Shown here piece by piece: positions 37,570-46,724 of a stretch of DNA of 64,000 nt. Source of the stretch: Traorella massiliensis. Its GTDB lineage: Bacteria > Bacillota_I > Bacilli_A > Erysipelotrichales > Erysipelotrichaceae. Each line of letters begins with the position of its first letter. Within the stretch, counting starts at the first letter, position 1. The position numbers and the translations under genes are program-made. A model generated the notes under the pieces. The model saw only the letters and a list, made by a program, of their open reading frames with translations, searched no databases and was not told the origin of the DNA. The stretch is from assembly GCF_900104665.1 (NCBI RefSeq), contig NZ_LT629967.1:152242-216241 (forward strand), given 5' to 3'.

Positions 37570-40500
37570 ATGGAAACAAACGAAAGACAGACAACTAAAA
37601 ATAACATTACTGAGATACCACAGCTTTTAGACTTAAAGCATTTTATGGATCATTTGCTTTCTAAAAACCAATATATAGCAAAAAGCTGTTTTAAAGAAAA
37701 ATTAGAAGCCAACGATCAGGTCATTCAATTTTTTCTTGTATTAAAGAATAGTGATATGTTAGATATTTTCTGTCAGAAAAATGATCTTGATTTTAAAGAA
37801 ATTGAAACAGCTTTAGATGAATACCAAAACTATGAATCACTGATTGATGAGCATAATGAGAATTTCATTCAAAAAACAATGAAAGATGAAAAAGAATATC
37901 TTGATCGTATTCTTCTCGAATCGGATCCAAAAATTGTATTGGATGAAGATCAGCGACGTGTCGTACTAACAGATGAGGATTATTGTCTAGTAATTGCAGG
38001 AGCAGGAGCCGGTAAAACAACAACTGTTGCTGCTAAGGTAAGATATCTTGTAGAGAAAAGGGGTATTGATCCCTCTGAAATACTTGTTGTCTCTTTTACA
38101 AATAAAGCCGTTCAGGAATTAGCAGATAAAATTAATAAAGATCTCGCTATCGACTGTCCAATTTCAACCTTCCATTCAGCTGGAAATGCCATCTTAAGAA
38201 AACATACACCTGAAAAATTAAATATCGTAGATTCTTCAAAGCTTTATTTCATTCTTCAGGATTATTTTAAAGATGCTATCCTTACTAATGAAACACTTGT
38301 TAATCATCTCATATTGTTCTTTTCATCTTATTTTGATGCACCAATGGATGAGAATGATCTAAGTAATTTTTTCAATAAGATCGCAAAATCAAATTTTTCT
38401 ACGATGCGCAGTGATTTAAATGAATATAAAAAACAGGTCATGGATATTCGTTCAAAGAAAATGGTAACGATTCAAAATGAAATCTTGCGTTCTCACCAGG
38501 AAGTTGAAATTGCCAATTTCTTATATTTAAATCATATTGATTATGAATATGAACCTATTTATAAATATGATATCCCACATGCCAGAAAACCTTATACACC
38601 TGACTTTAAGATATGGCAAGGTAATAAATATGCTTATCTTGAACATTTTGGTGTTTCTGAAAACGGTAAAAACAATCGTTTTAGTGATGATGAATTAAAA
38701 GCCTATAAAAAAGCCATCAATGATAAAATTATACTTCATAAAAGACATAAGACCCCTTTAATTTACACATTCTCCGAATATAATGATCATCAGCCATTAC
38801 TTAAACACTTACAGGATGAATTAGAAAAACAGGGATTTGAACTGCGTCCTCGTTCGAACAAAGAAGTGATGGAAAAACTCATATCTTCTGAAGAGAATCG
38901 ATATATTCGCCGATTACTTACTCTAATTTGTAGATTTATCACGAATTTTAAAACAAATGGGTATAATGAAGATGATTTTAATCGTATGTTTCATTCTACA
39001 CTGAATGTACGTACACGACTCTTTTTAAATATTACACATGACTGTTACTTAGAATATGAACGGCAGCTTAAAGAAAGTCATGCTGTTGATTTCCAAGATA
39101 TGATCAATGATTCTGCGAAACTTTTACGACAGGTCAAAGAAATGAAACAGAAACTTGATTACAAATATATCATTGTTGATGAATATCAGGATATTTCTCG
39201 ACAGCGTTTTGATCTAGTAAAAGCTTTATCTGAAGTCTGTGATGCGAAAATCATGGCTGTAGGGGATGATTGGCAGTCAATCTATGCTTTTAGCGGTTCT
39301 GATATTACGCTATTTACCCAATTTGCGGAAAAAATGGGATATGCGAAATTATTGAAGATCGTAAAAACCTATCGTAATTCACAGGAAGTGATTGATATTG
39401 CAGGTAACTTCATCCAGAAAAATACTTCTCAAATTTCTAAAACCTTGATATCACCTAAAAATATTACGGATCCTGTTATCATTTATACCTATGATGCTAC
39501 CCCTAAAAAAGCTCATGGTGATAATCGTAGTGGTGTTAATTATGCGATTGCTCATGCTGTGGAAACAGCTCTTGAACAGATTCAGATTTATAATGAGCAA
39601 GAAGAAAAGGAGGAAGATTCTTCCATTCTTCTCATAGGACGTTTTGGTTTTGATGCCGATCGTTTAGAAAAGTCCGGATTATTTGAATTTACACAATATA
39701 AAAGTCAGCTGAAAAGCGTAAGATTCCCTAAAATGAACATTACTTTCTTAACGGCTCATGCATCAAAGGGACTAGGATATGACAATGTAATTGTCGTTAA
39801 TGGAAAGAATGAAACCTATGGCTTTCCATCAAAAATTGAAGATGATCCGGTTTTATCCTTTGTTATCAAAGGAGATCGTTCTATTGATTATGCTGAGGAA
39901 AGACGTTTATTTTATGTCGCCATGACACGTACTAAGAATCGAGTATATTTTATAGCTCCTGAACAAAACCCTTCAGAATTTTTACTTGAGATCAAACGTG
40001 AATATAAAAATGTATCTCTTCGTGGCAACTGGAATGAAGACTATCAGCCAAATAACACCGCTAAAAAAGTATGTCCTATCTGTGGCTATCCTCTGCAATA
40101 TCGTTATAAAAATTCTTATGGTCTAAGATTGTATATCTGTACCAATGAACCGGAAATTTGTGGATTTATGACCAATGAGTATAAAGCCGGTAAACTTTCA
40201 ATCTTAAAATGTGACTGGTGTCATGATGGCTATCTTGTGGTAAAGCCAGCAAAAGATGGCAATTATTTCTTAGGATGCACCAACTATAAATCCGATGGCA
40301 GCGGATGTAAACGAGTTATTTGGAAAGAACAGTATTACAGCATGATGAATTTTTCTTCAGATTCTACCTCATCTAAGTCAGTTACTGAAGAAAAGAAAGA
40401 GCCTATAAAAATCATTTCTCAAGAAAATATATCTAAGAAAAAAGAATCTGTAACAGAAATAAAAAAAGCGGATATCCAGTCTGTATTATATCAAGGAAAT

Positions 40501-40842
40501 GATTTAAATGAGATTGTCTATACTATTTTACAAGCCTTATCAAATATCAGCATTCATCACTATTATGGCATTAATGTTCTTGCGGATGTACTTCGAGGTG
40601 CTAACAGCAAGAAAGTTAAAAATGCGAAGCTAAATGAAATCAATGAATATGGCAAGCTTAAGACAATCGAAAGAGAAGATGTGATCACGATCATAGAATG
40701 GCTCATCGATCGTCATTATATCCTTAAAACAAAGCATTCACTCTATCCTGTATTACATCCCACCTATGAAGGAATGCATTATGATGAAACACTTACTGCT
40801 CGTAAGCTTCAGGGATTATTAAAGATTTTGGAAAATAGATAA
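37570..40842 (+). CDS. Composite UvrD-type helicase with PD-(D/E)XK, zinc-ribbon and RQC domains
   Basis: A 1090-residue superfamily 1A helicase. Walker A is AGAGAGKTTT near 142-150, Walker B VDEYQDIS near 533, GDDWQSIYAF and YVAMTRTKNRV complete the core. Between the first two motifs, near 325-385, ARKPYTPDFKIWQGNKYAYLEHFG gives a PD-(D/E)XK-like Asp...Glu pattern. Two four-cysteine ribbons follow (CPICGYP near 836, CDWCHDG near 880), like topoisomerase zinc fingers. Residues 990-1075 (YGINVLADVLRGANSKKV) resemble the RQC domain of RecQ. A role in DNA repair or foreign-DNA processing is likely. ATG 37570 follows AGAGGG; the TTG two codons earlier is not needed. Confidence 0.88.
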   Translation: METNERQTTKNNITEIPQLLDLKHFMDHLLSKNQYIAKSCFKEKLEANDQVIQFFLVLKNSDMLDIFCQKNDLDFKEIETALDEYQNYESLIDEHNENFIQKTMKDEKEYLDRILLESDPKIVLDEDQRRVVLTDEDYCLVIAGAGAGKTTTVAAKVRYLVEKRGIDPSEILVVSFTNKAVQELADKINKDLAIDCPISTFHSAGNAILRKHTPEKLNIVDSSKLYFILQDYFKDAILTNETLVNHLILFFSSYFDAPMDENDLSNFFNKIAKSNFSTMRSDLNEYKKQVMDIRSKKMVTIQNEILRSHQEVEIANFLYLNHIDYEYEPIYKYDIPHARKPYTPDFKIWQGNKYAYLEHFGVSENGKNNRFSDDELKAYKKAINDKIILHKRHKTPLIYTFSEYNDHQPLLKHLQDELEKQGFELRPRSNKEVMEKLISSEENRYIRRLLTLICRFITNFKTNGYNEDDFNRMFHSTLNVRTRLFLNITHDCYLEYERQLKESHAVDFQDMINDSAKLLRQVKEMKQKLDYKYIIVDEYQDISRQRFDLVKALSEVCDAKIMAVGDDWQSIYAFSGSDITLFTQFAEKMGYAKLLKIVKTYRNSQEVIDIAGNFIQKNTSQISKTLISPKNITDPVIIYTYDATPKKAHGDNRSGVNYAIAHAVETALEQIQIYNEQEEKEEDSSILLIGRFGFDADRLEKSGLFEFTQYKSQLKSVRFPKMNITFLTAHASKGLGYDNVIVVNGKNETYGFPSKIEDDPVLSFVIKGDRSIDYAEERRLFYVAMTRTKNRVYFIAPEQNPSEFLLEIKREYKNVSLRGNWNEDYQPNNTAKKVCPICGYPLQYRYKNSYGLRLYICTNEPEICGFMTNEYKAGKLSILKCDWCHDGYLVVKPAKDGNYFLGCTNYKSDGSGCKRVIWKEQYYSMMNFSSDSTSSKSVTEEKKEPIKIISQENISKKKESVTEIKKADIQSVLYQGNDLNEIVYTILQALSNISIHHYYGINVLADVLRGANSKKVKNAKLNEINEYGKLKTIEREDVITIIEWLIDRHYILKTKHSLYPVLHPTYEGMHYDETLTARKLQGLLKILENR

Positions 40843-40851
40843 GAAGCGATA

Positions 40852-40893
40852 AAAAAAACTCTATTAAGAAAGGTCCCTTAATAGAGTTTTTCT
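40852..40893. terminator. Bidirectional terminator
   Basis: AAAAACTCTATTAAG / CTTAATAGAGTTTTT arms with a short loop, between the convergent helicase and aldolase genes. Confidence 0.88.
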
Positions 40894-40896
40894 ATA

Positions 40897-41562
40897 CTAT
40901 TTATTATATTTGTTTGCTATCCTTACATATTCTTTAATTTTATTTCCAATCAATTCATAGTTTTTACTCTCTAGGATTTCACGTGAATTAATACTACTGC
41001 TAACTCCCGCACCAACAAATCCTGCACTTAAGCACTCTTCATAAAAAGCAGGAGTCATTTTTCCAACAGCAAAATATTGAATAAATCCTAGAGGTTTCAT
41101 CAATGCTTTACCATAATCAAGACCTAATTCACCCGTTGGAAATAGCTTTACGATATGTGCATGATTTCGATAGGCTTCATAAGCTTCTGTTGCACTCATG
41201 ACACCAGGCATATAAAACACATCATGTTCATGAGCATATTTCAAGACCTCTAAACTTAAAATAGGGGAAACGATAAAATCACTTCGTGCTGATATAGCTT
41301 TTTTTGCTTCTTCAATCGTTAAAACGGTACCACAACCAACATAGATATCTTGACCTACGGCTTCTTTCACACTTTGAATCACTTCGAAGGTTTTATCTTC
41401 ATATTCCTGATGATTATAGGTGATTTCTATAAACTTAGCACCATTTTCAACGCAAGCTTTTGATGCCTCTACGATTGTTTGAACTTCAATCTCATTCACT
41501 CGAAAAATACACATCAGTTTTGATAAAAGTAAATCTTGTTCAACTTTTTCAATGTTTGTCAT
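40897..41562 (-). CDS. eda: KDPG/KHG-type aldolase
   Basis: A 221-residue class I aldolase of the Eda family that splits 2-keto-3-deoxy-6-phosphogluconate or a related 2-keto acid into pyruvate and an aldehyde. Seen are the Glu in KFIEITYNHQEYEDK, GCGTVLTIEEAKKA, the Schiff-base region DFIVSPILSLEVL (where the usual catalytic Lys segment FxVSP lies), and VKLFPTGELGLDYGKA with the catalytic lysine in VKLFP. As the last gene of the PTS operon, with four-base overlap to the IIC gene, it probably degrades a phosphorylated keto-sugar derived from the imported substrate. Confidence 0.9.
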   Translation of the reverse strand: MTNIEKVEQDLLLSKLMCIFRVNEIEVQTIVEASKACVENGAKFIEITYNHQEYEDKTFEVIQSVKEAVGQDIYVGCGTVLTIEEAKKAISARSDFIVSPILSLEVLKYAHEHDVFYMPGVMSATEAYEAYRNHAHIVKLFPTGELGLDYGKALMKPLGFIQYFAVGKMTPAFYEECLSAGFVGAGVSSSINSREILESKNYELIGNKIKEYVRIANKYNK

Positions 41563-42614
41563 TCGATATTTACCTCGAAATCATCATCACTATCTTCAAA
41601 AGGATTTCCTTCTTTGGCTTCTTTCTTAGTAAAATGAAGAACGACCATTGTTACGATAACACCTACACCAATAGCTAAAAATGCTCCTGGCCATACATTT
41701 TCCATAACTGGAAACGCGAAGAAACCACCCATCATTACCGATGATCCGACATCAAAATACATGGCGATAGCTCCTGTTACAGCACTACCCACAATTGTTG
41801 CTGGCATAACATGTAATGGATCACGAATTAGAAATGGCAACCCCCCTTCTCCTACTTGAGCAGAACCAAGGATGATGGCTGAAACTGCTTGTTCTCTTTC
41901 TTCTTCAGTGTATTTCTTCTTTTCGATCAAAGCATGGATTCCTAAAGCAATAGGGGCTACACAGCCAATACATACTTTAGCACCTTCTGGACCAATGATA
42001 CCATCAGCAACAAGTCCATTTGCTACTGTCGTTCCTGCTTTTGTTACCGGGCCTCCTAAGTCAACCCCCATCAGCACACCTAAAACAATACCAAACAATA
42101 CTTTTGATCCTGATGTCATAGAAGTAAAGAGATCAATTAAAACTTGTTGTAATCCACCTAGAATCGGACCTAACACATAATTCATCAGCAATACTGAGAA
42201 TAATCCTCCAAAAATCGGAAGTATTAATAATGGCAGTAAAGATTTCAAACTTGCAGGAAGCGGTAATTTTTCCTTTACAAACTGAATAAAGTAACCCACT
42301 AAAAGACCACCGATGATACCACCAATAAAGCCAATATTCTTATTCACGGATAATAATCCTACAACAAATCCTGGAGCAATTCCCGGCCGGTCACAAATAG
42401 AATAAGCTGTATAAGCGGCTAATGTAGGAACAACCATTGACATGGCCAATGATCCGCCATTATATAACATATAAGCAAATGTCTCGGTATTACTTGTTAC
42501 AGTTGCACCACCAAGCATTGTACCAAAAGATTGCAAAATACCACCCAGACAGATAACCGGAATCATATAACCAACACCGGTTAATATGTGTTTATAAACA
42601 TCTTTCAATTTCAT
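41559..42614 (-). CDS. PTS fructose-family permease, EIIC
   Basis: A 351-residue integral membrane protein with about nine hydrophobic segments, the sugar channel of a fructose-type phosphotransferase system. Family blocks include ILTGVGYMIPVICLGGILQ divided across the first helix, SICDRPGIAPGFVVGLLS, GVDLGGPVTKAG and SAQVGEGGLPFLIRDPLHV, where the Glu and His loop contacts sugar. Substrate identity cannot be read from it. It stands between the IIB gene (one base apart) and the aldolase gene, with which it overlaps (ATGA). The acidic C-terminal tail is unremarkable. Confidence 0.94.
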   Translation of the reverse strand: MKLKDVYKHILTGVGYMIPVICLGGILQSFGTMLGGATVTSNTETFAYMLYNGGSLAMSMVVPTLAAYTAYSICDRPGIAPGFVVGLLSVNKNIGFIGGIIGGLLVGYFIQFVKEKLPLPASLKSLLPLLILPIFGGLFSVLLMNYVLGPILGGLQQVLIDLFTSMTSGSKVLFGIVLGVLMGVDLGGPVTKAGTTVANGLVADGIIGPEGAKVCIGCVAPIALGIHALIEKKKYTEEEREQAVSAIILGSAQVGEGGLPFLIRDPLHVMPATIVGSAVTGAIAMYFDVGSSVMMGGFFAFPVMENVWPGAFLAIGVGVIVTMVVLHFTKKEAKEGNPFEDSDDDFEVNIE

Positions 42615-42615
42615 A

Positions 42616-42930
42616 CTATTTCTCCTTTAATTTAGCTTCAATTTTCTCTAAAAGTTTTTCAGGCTGCTTAATAGCAACTTCTGACTTGACTCTAACAATC
42701 GGTTTATCTTTAAATCTTTCCTCATTTGTTACAGCAACATCAGCAGCAAAGATGACAATATCCGCTTCTTTGATTTCATCTTCTGTCAAGATGCTTTCAC
42801 AACCGATTGTTCCTTGTGTTTCCACGCTGATTTGATGCCCTCTTTTTTCAGCAGCTTGTACTAAACGATCTTTGGCAATATATGTATGTGCCACCCCTAC
42901 TGTACAAGCCGTCACAGCAACAATCTTCAT
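42616..42930 (-). CDS. PTS fructose-family EIIB
   Basis: A 104-residue cytoplasmic subunit that carries phosphate on the cysteine of VTACTVGVAHTYIA (Cys9) and passes it to the incoming sugar. The phosphate loop, CTVGVAHT, is the normal form of this family, and DIVIFAADVAVTNEERFKDK completes the fold. It overlaps the IIA gene by four bases and is one base from the IIC gene, so the three are made together as separate polypeptides rather than the fused form common in other fructose systems. Confidence 0.93.
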   Translation of the reverse strand: MKIVAVTACTVGVAHTYIAKDRLVQAAEKRGHQISVETQGTIGCESILTEDEIKEADIVIFAADVAVTNEERFKDKPIVRVKSEVAIKQPEKLLEKIEAKLKEK

Positions 42931-43391
42931 GACTGGCTACCTCCTTTCTTTAATAGATTCAACAGTTCATCTGCTGTTTCTACATACTCTAATTTTGAAA
43001 TCACGTTTTGATCCATCAAAGATCTCGCTAATTCAGAAAGCATTTTTATATGTACATCATCCTTTGTATTATTAGGAATAGCTAACAGAAATATATATTT
43101 AATTTTCTTTCCATCAATAGATTCCCATTCAATCTCTTTTTTTGTTCTTACAAAGGCAACACTTGGTTGATTCACCGCATCACTTACTCCATGGGGAATC
43201 GCAACCCCATCAATGAGTCCTGTAACAGACAAAGCCTCGCGATCATATACCTTTTCCTGAAAAGCATTTTTATCTGATATCATCCCATTTTGATAAAGGG
43301 AAGAACACAAATAATCAAAAACTTCTTTTTTACTTGTTAGATCTTTATCTAAATGGATACTATTCTCATTAAGTACTTCTTCTATTTTCAT
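42927..43391 (-). CDS. PTS fructose/mannitol-family EIIA
   Basis: A 154-residue subunit that takes phosphate from HPr on the histidine of GVAIPHGVSD (near residue 67) and hands it to the IIB cysteine. Family blocks NENSIHLDKDLTSKKEVFDYL, split over the first helix, and IFLLAIPNN are visible. It lies 13 bases downstream of the regulator gene and overlaps the IIB start. The regulator carries its own related domain, so this protein probably signals sugar availability to it. Confidence 0.92.
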   Translation of the reverse strand: MKIEEVLNENSIHLDKDLTSKKEVFDYLCSSLYQNGMISDKNAFQEKVYDREALSVTGLIDGVAIPHGVSDAVNQPSVAFVRTKKEIEWESIDGKKIKYIFLLAIPNNTKDDVHIKMLSELARSLMDQNVISKLEYVETADELLNLLKKGGSQS

Positions 43392-43404
43392 AGCTACAAA
43401 TCTC

Positions 43405-45306
43405 CTATATATCCAATATCTCTTCTATCTCTTTTTTTGTTTTTGCCTGCAATATTTGATCATGTATTTCTTGTTGATAAAGTAATTGGTATAATTGTCG
43501 CAATTTTAAATTTACGGTTTTGACATCTTCTCTGCTAACAGCTAAGAAAATCAATAAATCTACTTCATCTTGTCCCCATAAAATATCTTGATTAAGAGTG
43601 ACAACACATAAAGCCGACTTTTTTATGCTTTCCAAATAACCATGAGGTATCGCAATCTTACAACCAATCGCCGTTGAACATTTTTCCTCTCGCTCTATGA
43701 CATCCTCTCCATAATTGGATTCCACATATCCTTTAGACGATAATATTTCAGAAACATAATGAATGACATCACTTGCTTTATTTAAATCACAATGAAGAAT
43801 TGTTTCCAAATGAATCTTTTTAAAGAGTTTGATTTTGTCTAATGAATAACGATCAATGAAACTTTGTATCTTCTTATAATCTTGCTGATAAAGCAAAGGA
43901 TTTACAATAATACGATTTATATTGGTTTCTACAGGAAATGTCGAAATACAAAGATCGATTTTATCAGACTTATATTTATCAATACAATTTTCTGCAATTA
44001 CATCAATAATTTTTATCTCATTAAACGCCTTTTGAATTTTAGAGGCTAATAGCTGTGATATGCCAACTCCTTGTGAACATACAATAATGGTTCTTATTAA
44101 TGTTTTTTCCTGTTCGATCATAGCTTCTATATGTATAGCAAGATATGCCAATTCATCTTCTTGAAGCATTTGACCAAAATATTTTTTAAATAAGCTGTTA
44201 CACATCCATGAAATACCATAAGCATCTGGATATTCTTGTTTAATCTGATTCAATAATGGATTTTTTAAGGTTACTGAATTTGCAATTCTATTGGTTAATG
44301 GAATTAAATGAACTACTAAATTATCCACAATACTTTCATCATCAATCTGAATATTTCGTGTATCTTCAACAATTTGAACAATTTCTTTCGCAAGTAATTG
44401 ACATGTATTACGAATATTTTTATCTTCATAAATTTCTTGTCCGCTTAATACATCATTTGAAGTAATCAAATATTGATAAATTAAATGTCTTTCACTTTTT
44501 GAAAAATGAGTACCATAAGTCTTTTCTAACTTATTACACAAATGTATAATCTGTTGATAAATCGATTCAAAGCTGATCACTAACTGATCATCATTTTTCA
44601 ATATATTTCCCTGTCTTATTCGAATAATTGAAATCGCTATATGAAGTAATAATGTATTAAACGAATTATCACTTAAACTTAAACCCATTCTTCTTAATGT
44701 GTTTCTTAAATAACGATGGATAGGCTCAATATCTAATTGACATATTGAAATAATTCTTTCCTGAATGGTTTTATATGATGATTTAAAACCATAGGGATCT
44801 AAGATATCTGCTTGAATTGCAAGTATTTTTGACAAGAAATTCCTTAACTCTTTTTCTTCTCCTACTAATTGAACTCCTTTACCTTTATGAAACTCTAAAA
44901 CGACTTTTTCATTTTTCAATAACTTATTCAATCGATCTAAATCATTTCGAATAGCTGACTGGCTTAAGTAAAATTGTTCTGCCAATTCACTTACTTTTAT
45001 ATAACTTCCTTTATGTGTTAATAAATAATATGCGATATAGTAACATCTATCTAAGTGACTCTGTTTATTCGTATTTATCTTATCCAATACCTCATGTATA
45101 TTTTCATCGCTTCCCTCTATTTTTACCCCACTTCCTCGTACACTTGTTATCTTTACATCATAAATTTTTAAAAATTTATTTAAATTTTTCATTTCATCTC
45201 GAATCGTTGATACAGACACTTGATGATGATCTGCTAATTCTTTTTTAGAAATAAGATGTCGATGTGTAATTAAATAATTGAGGATATCTTTTTCTCTTTG
45301 TTTCAT
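43405..45306 (-). CDS. PRD-containing transcription activator (MtlR/LicR type)
   Basis: A 633-residue multi-domain regulator: two helix-turn-helix segments (HRHLISKKELADHHQVSVSTIRDEM in parts, residues 15-35, and YLSQSAIRNDLDRLN near 115), two PRD domains (about 175-380, with conserved histidines in LLLHIAISI, VVHLIP and LAIHIEAMI), an EIIB-like domain (TIIVCSQGVGISQLLASKI near 395) and a C-terminal EIIA-like domain (IGCKIAIPHGYL). Phosphorylation by HPr and by the PTS subunits sets its activity. It binds DNA, unlike BglG, and most likely activates this operon. It overlaps the small membrane gene by four bases. Confidence 0.92.
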   Translation of the reverse strand: MKQREKDILNYLITHRHLISKKELADHHQVSVSTIRDEMKNLNKFLKIYDVKITSVRGSGVKIEGSDENIHEVLDKINTNKQSHLDRCYYIAYYLLTHKGSYIKVSELAEQFYLSQSAIRNDLDRLNKLLKNEKVVLEFHKGKGVQLVGEEKELRNFLSKILAIQADILDPYGFKSSYKTIQERIISICQLDIEPIHRYLRNTLRRMGLSLSDNSFNTLLLHIAISIIRIRQGNILKNDDQLVISFESIYQQIIHLCNKLEKTYGTHFSKSERHLIYQYLITSNDVLSGQEIYEDKNIRNTCQLLAKEIVQIVEDTRNIQIDDESIVDNLVVHLIPLTNRIANSVTLKNPLLNQIKQEYPDAYGISWMCNSLFKKYFGQMLQEDELAYLAIHIEAMIEQEKTLIRTIIVCSQGVGISQLLASKIQKAFNEIKIIDVIAENCIDKYKSDKIDLCISTFPVETNINRIIVNPLLYQQDYKKIQSFIDRYSLDKIKLFKKIHLETILHCDLNKASDVIHYVSEILSSKGYVESNYGEDVIEREEKCSTAIGCKIAIPHGYLESIKKSALCVVTLNQDILWGQDEVDLLIFLAVSREDVKTVNLKLRQLYQLLYQQEIHDQILQAKTKKEIEEILDI

Positions 45307-45608
45307 AAGCTCTGCTCCTCCACGATGAAGTGACGTGCATTTGAAAAAGAATATTTTGATCCTTCGATACGATATTGATATCGATGATATTTTCTTAAAA
45401 TCTGATGAAATTTAAGAATTTTCAGAATAGATATTACAAGAAACACGAAGAAGACGATTAATGCGAACATTACCTTATTAAATACGCATAATAAAAGTGA
45501 TAAAATTGCAAATAGACCAATAAAATAATTCATATATGTGTTTTCATATATTATGAGTCTTTTTCTCTCATCACTTTTAATTGTGAATAACTTAATATAA
45601 TCTTTCAT
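45303..45608 (-). CDS. Small two-helix membrane protein of the PTS operon
   Basis: About 101 residues with two adjacent membrane helices (YFIGLFAILSLLLCVF and LIVFFVFLVISIL) after a charged N-terminus KLFTIKSDERKRLI, and a basic C-terminal tail. I use the ATG at 45608, behind GGAGG; the open frame extends to 45716 without a ribosome site. It is the first gene of the unit and overlaps the PRD regulator by four bases. I do not recognise the family; a link to membrane placement of the regulator is only a guess. Confidence 0.7.
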   Translation of the reverse strand: MKDYIKLFTIKSDERKRLIIYENTYMNYFIGLFAILSLLLCVFNKVMFALIVFFVFLVISILKILKFHQILRKYHRYQYRIEGSKYSFSNARHFIVEEQSL

Positions 45609-45694
45609 ACTTCCTCCAATTTCATTATATTTGAATAATGATTTTTGTATTTTTTTATTTCTGTCAATTAATGACATATTTTTAAATAAAAGAA

Positions 45695-45721
45695 AATAAG
45701 TGTTTGTGTGTAACACTTATT
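45695..45721. terminator. Inverted repeat downstream of vsr
   Basis: AATAAGTGTT / AACACTTATT arms, perfect over ten bases with a seven-base loop, followed on the reverse strand by TTCTTTTATTT. It may end the vsr transcript or act as an operator for the PTS operon. The rest of 45722-45897 shows nothing recognisable. Confidence 0.5.
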
Positions 45722-45897
45722 TATTCCGGTATATGATAAATTTGATTCTTTAAACTTTGATCATTAACTAAATACTTATTATTTTCTGTTACCTCTACGC
45801 AAACTAAATTCCCTGCCTGTTTATATAGTGCTTATACATCCATCTTTAATTCGAATTAATCATTCTCCTGAGTTTTTATTCGAACAATAAGTCACTT

Positions 45898-46344
45898 CTA
45901 ATCCAAAATATCATGTTTGATAAACAATTCATATTCTTTGATTTCACTAATCAAATTCTCCATCCTAAGCTCAAAACATTCTTTTATTTCACATTCCCAT
46001 ACAATAATAACATGATATTCCATTTGTTCCAATAACTGAATGTTTCTAATATCCCGTTTTACATTTTTATCAATTTTATCTTTCCAGTATTTTGTATTGC
46101 TTTTGGGTATTGTGGCTAATTTGCATCCGTGATGATGATGCCAAAAACATCCATTCACAAAAATAACTGTTCTATACTTTGAAATGAGAATATCTGGCCT
46201 GCCTGGTAAATCGGAAACATTTTTTCTATATCTAAAGCCATGATGATAAAGATATTTCCTAACCTTAATTTCTAAAGATGTATCTTTTCCATGTATTTTA
46301 GACATATTTTCTGATCTTTTCTGCTTTGTTAATTTATCAGTCAT
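45898..46344 (-). CDS. vsr: Very short patch repair endonuclease (Vsr)
   Basis: About 148 residues of the Vsr family, which nicks next to T:G mismatches arising from deamination of 5-methylcytosine. The opening MTDKLTKQKRSENMSKI, HGKDTSLEIKVRKYL, the catalytic Asp in PGRPDILI and the zinc/His cluster FVNGCFWHHHHGC are all present. I favour the ATG at 46344 as the usual family opening; an ATG four codons earlier is in frame. No cytosine methyltransferase is in the window, so this copy stands alone or pairs with a distant one. Confidence 0.94.
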   Translation of the reverse strand: MTDKLTKQKRSENMSKIHGKDTSLEIKVRKYLYHHGFRYRKNVSDLPGRPDILISKYRTVIFVNGCFWHHHHGCKLATIPKSNTKYWKDKIDKNVKRDIRNIQLLEQMEYHVIIVWECEIKECFELRMENLISEIKEYELFIKHDILD

Positions 46345-46593
46345 TTCCTTCACCATATAATAATTAATTTTAACGCATATTTTCTTTTATATCAAATTAT
46401 GTATCTAAAATAAAATGGAAATAATCATATGTCGCAGATTCTCTTACTTCTCATTTCTTGCTTACACATACTTTTACAATATTATGTGTGTTATATATTC
46501 TCAAATTTCCAAGTATATTTTTCCTGTATGATTCTCTTAAATGTCAACAATATAGCTATAAATATTTTATCATCCTTTCCCTTGTTATCCAAT

Positions 46594-46694
46594 ACTTTTA
46601 AGTATATTTAAAACTTTTTGAAAAAATAAGGAAGTTTTAAATGTATTTAAAAGTATTCATGATCTGAGACAAACTTTTAAATATACTTAAAACT
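46594..46694. repeat. Three 22-bp quasi-palindromes at 39-40 bp spacing
   Basis: Sites at 46594-46615, 46633-46654 and 46673-46694 share the form ACTTTTAA-RTATAY-TTAAAACT-like halves; the middle copy is in the opposite orientation. Each is itself nearly palindromic. Centres are 39 and 40 bases apart, close to four helical turns. They lie between the HAD stop and vsr. A short hydrophobic frame at 46429-46611 is not credible as a gene; otherwise 46357-46724 has no gene. Confidence 0.8.
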
Positions 46695-46724
46695 TTATAA
46701 AAAGAAGTATACATCCGTACACTC

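Noticed and set aside
46429-46611. A 60-codon hydrophobic forward ORF in the vsr upstream region, possibly a small membrane toxin
   Set aside because: It overlaps the first quasi-palindrome, has only a weak GGAAA upstream, and its hydrophobicity is what AT-rich DNA gives by chance. No partner RNA or gene was seen.
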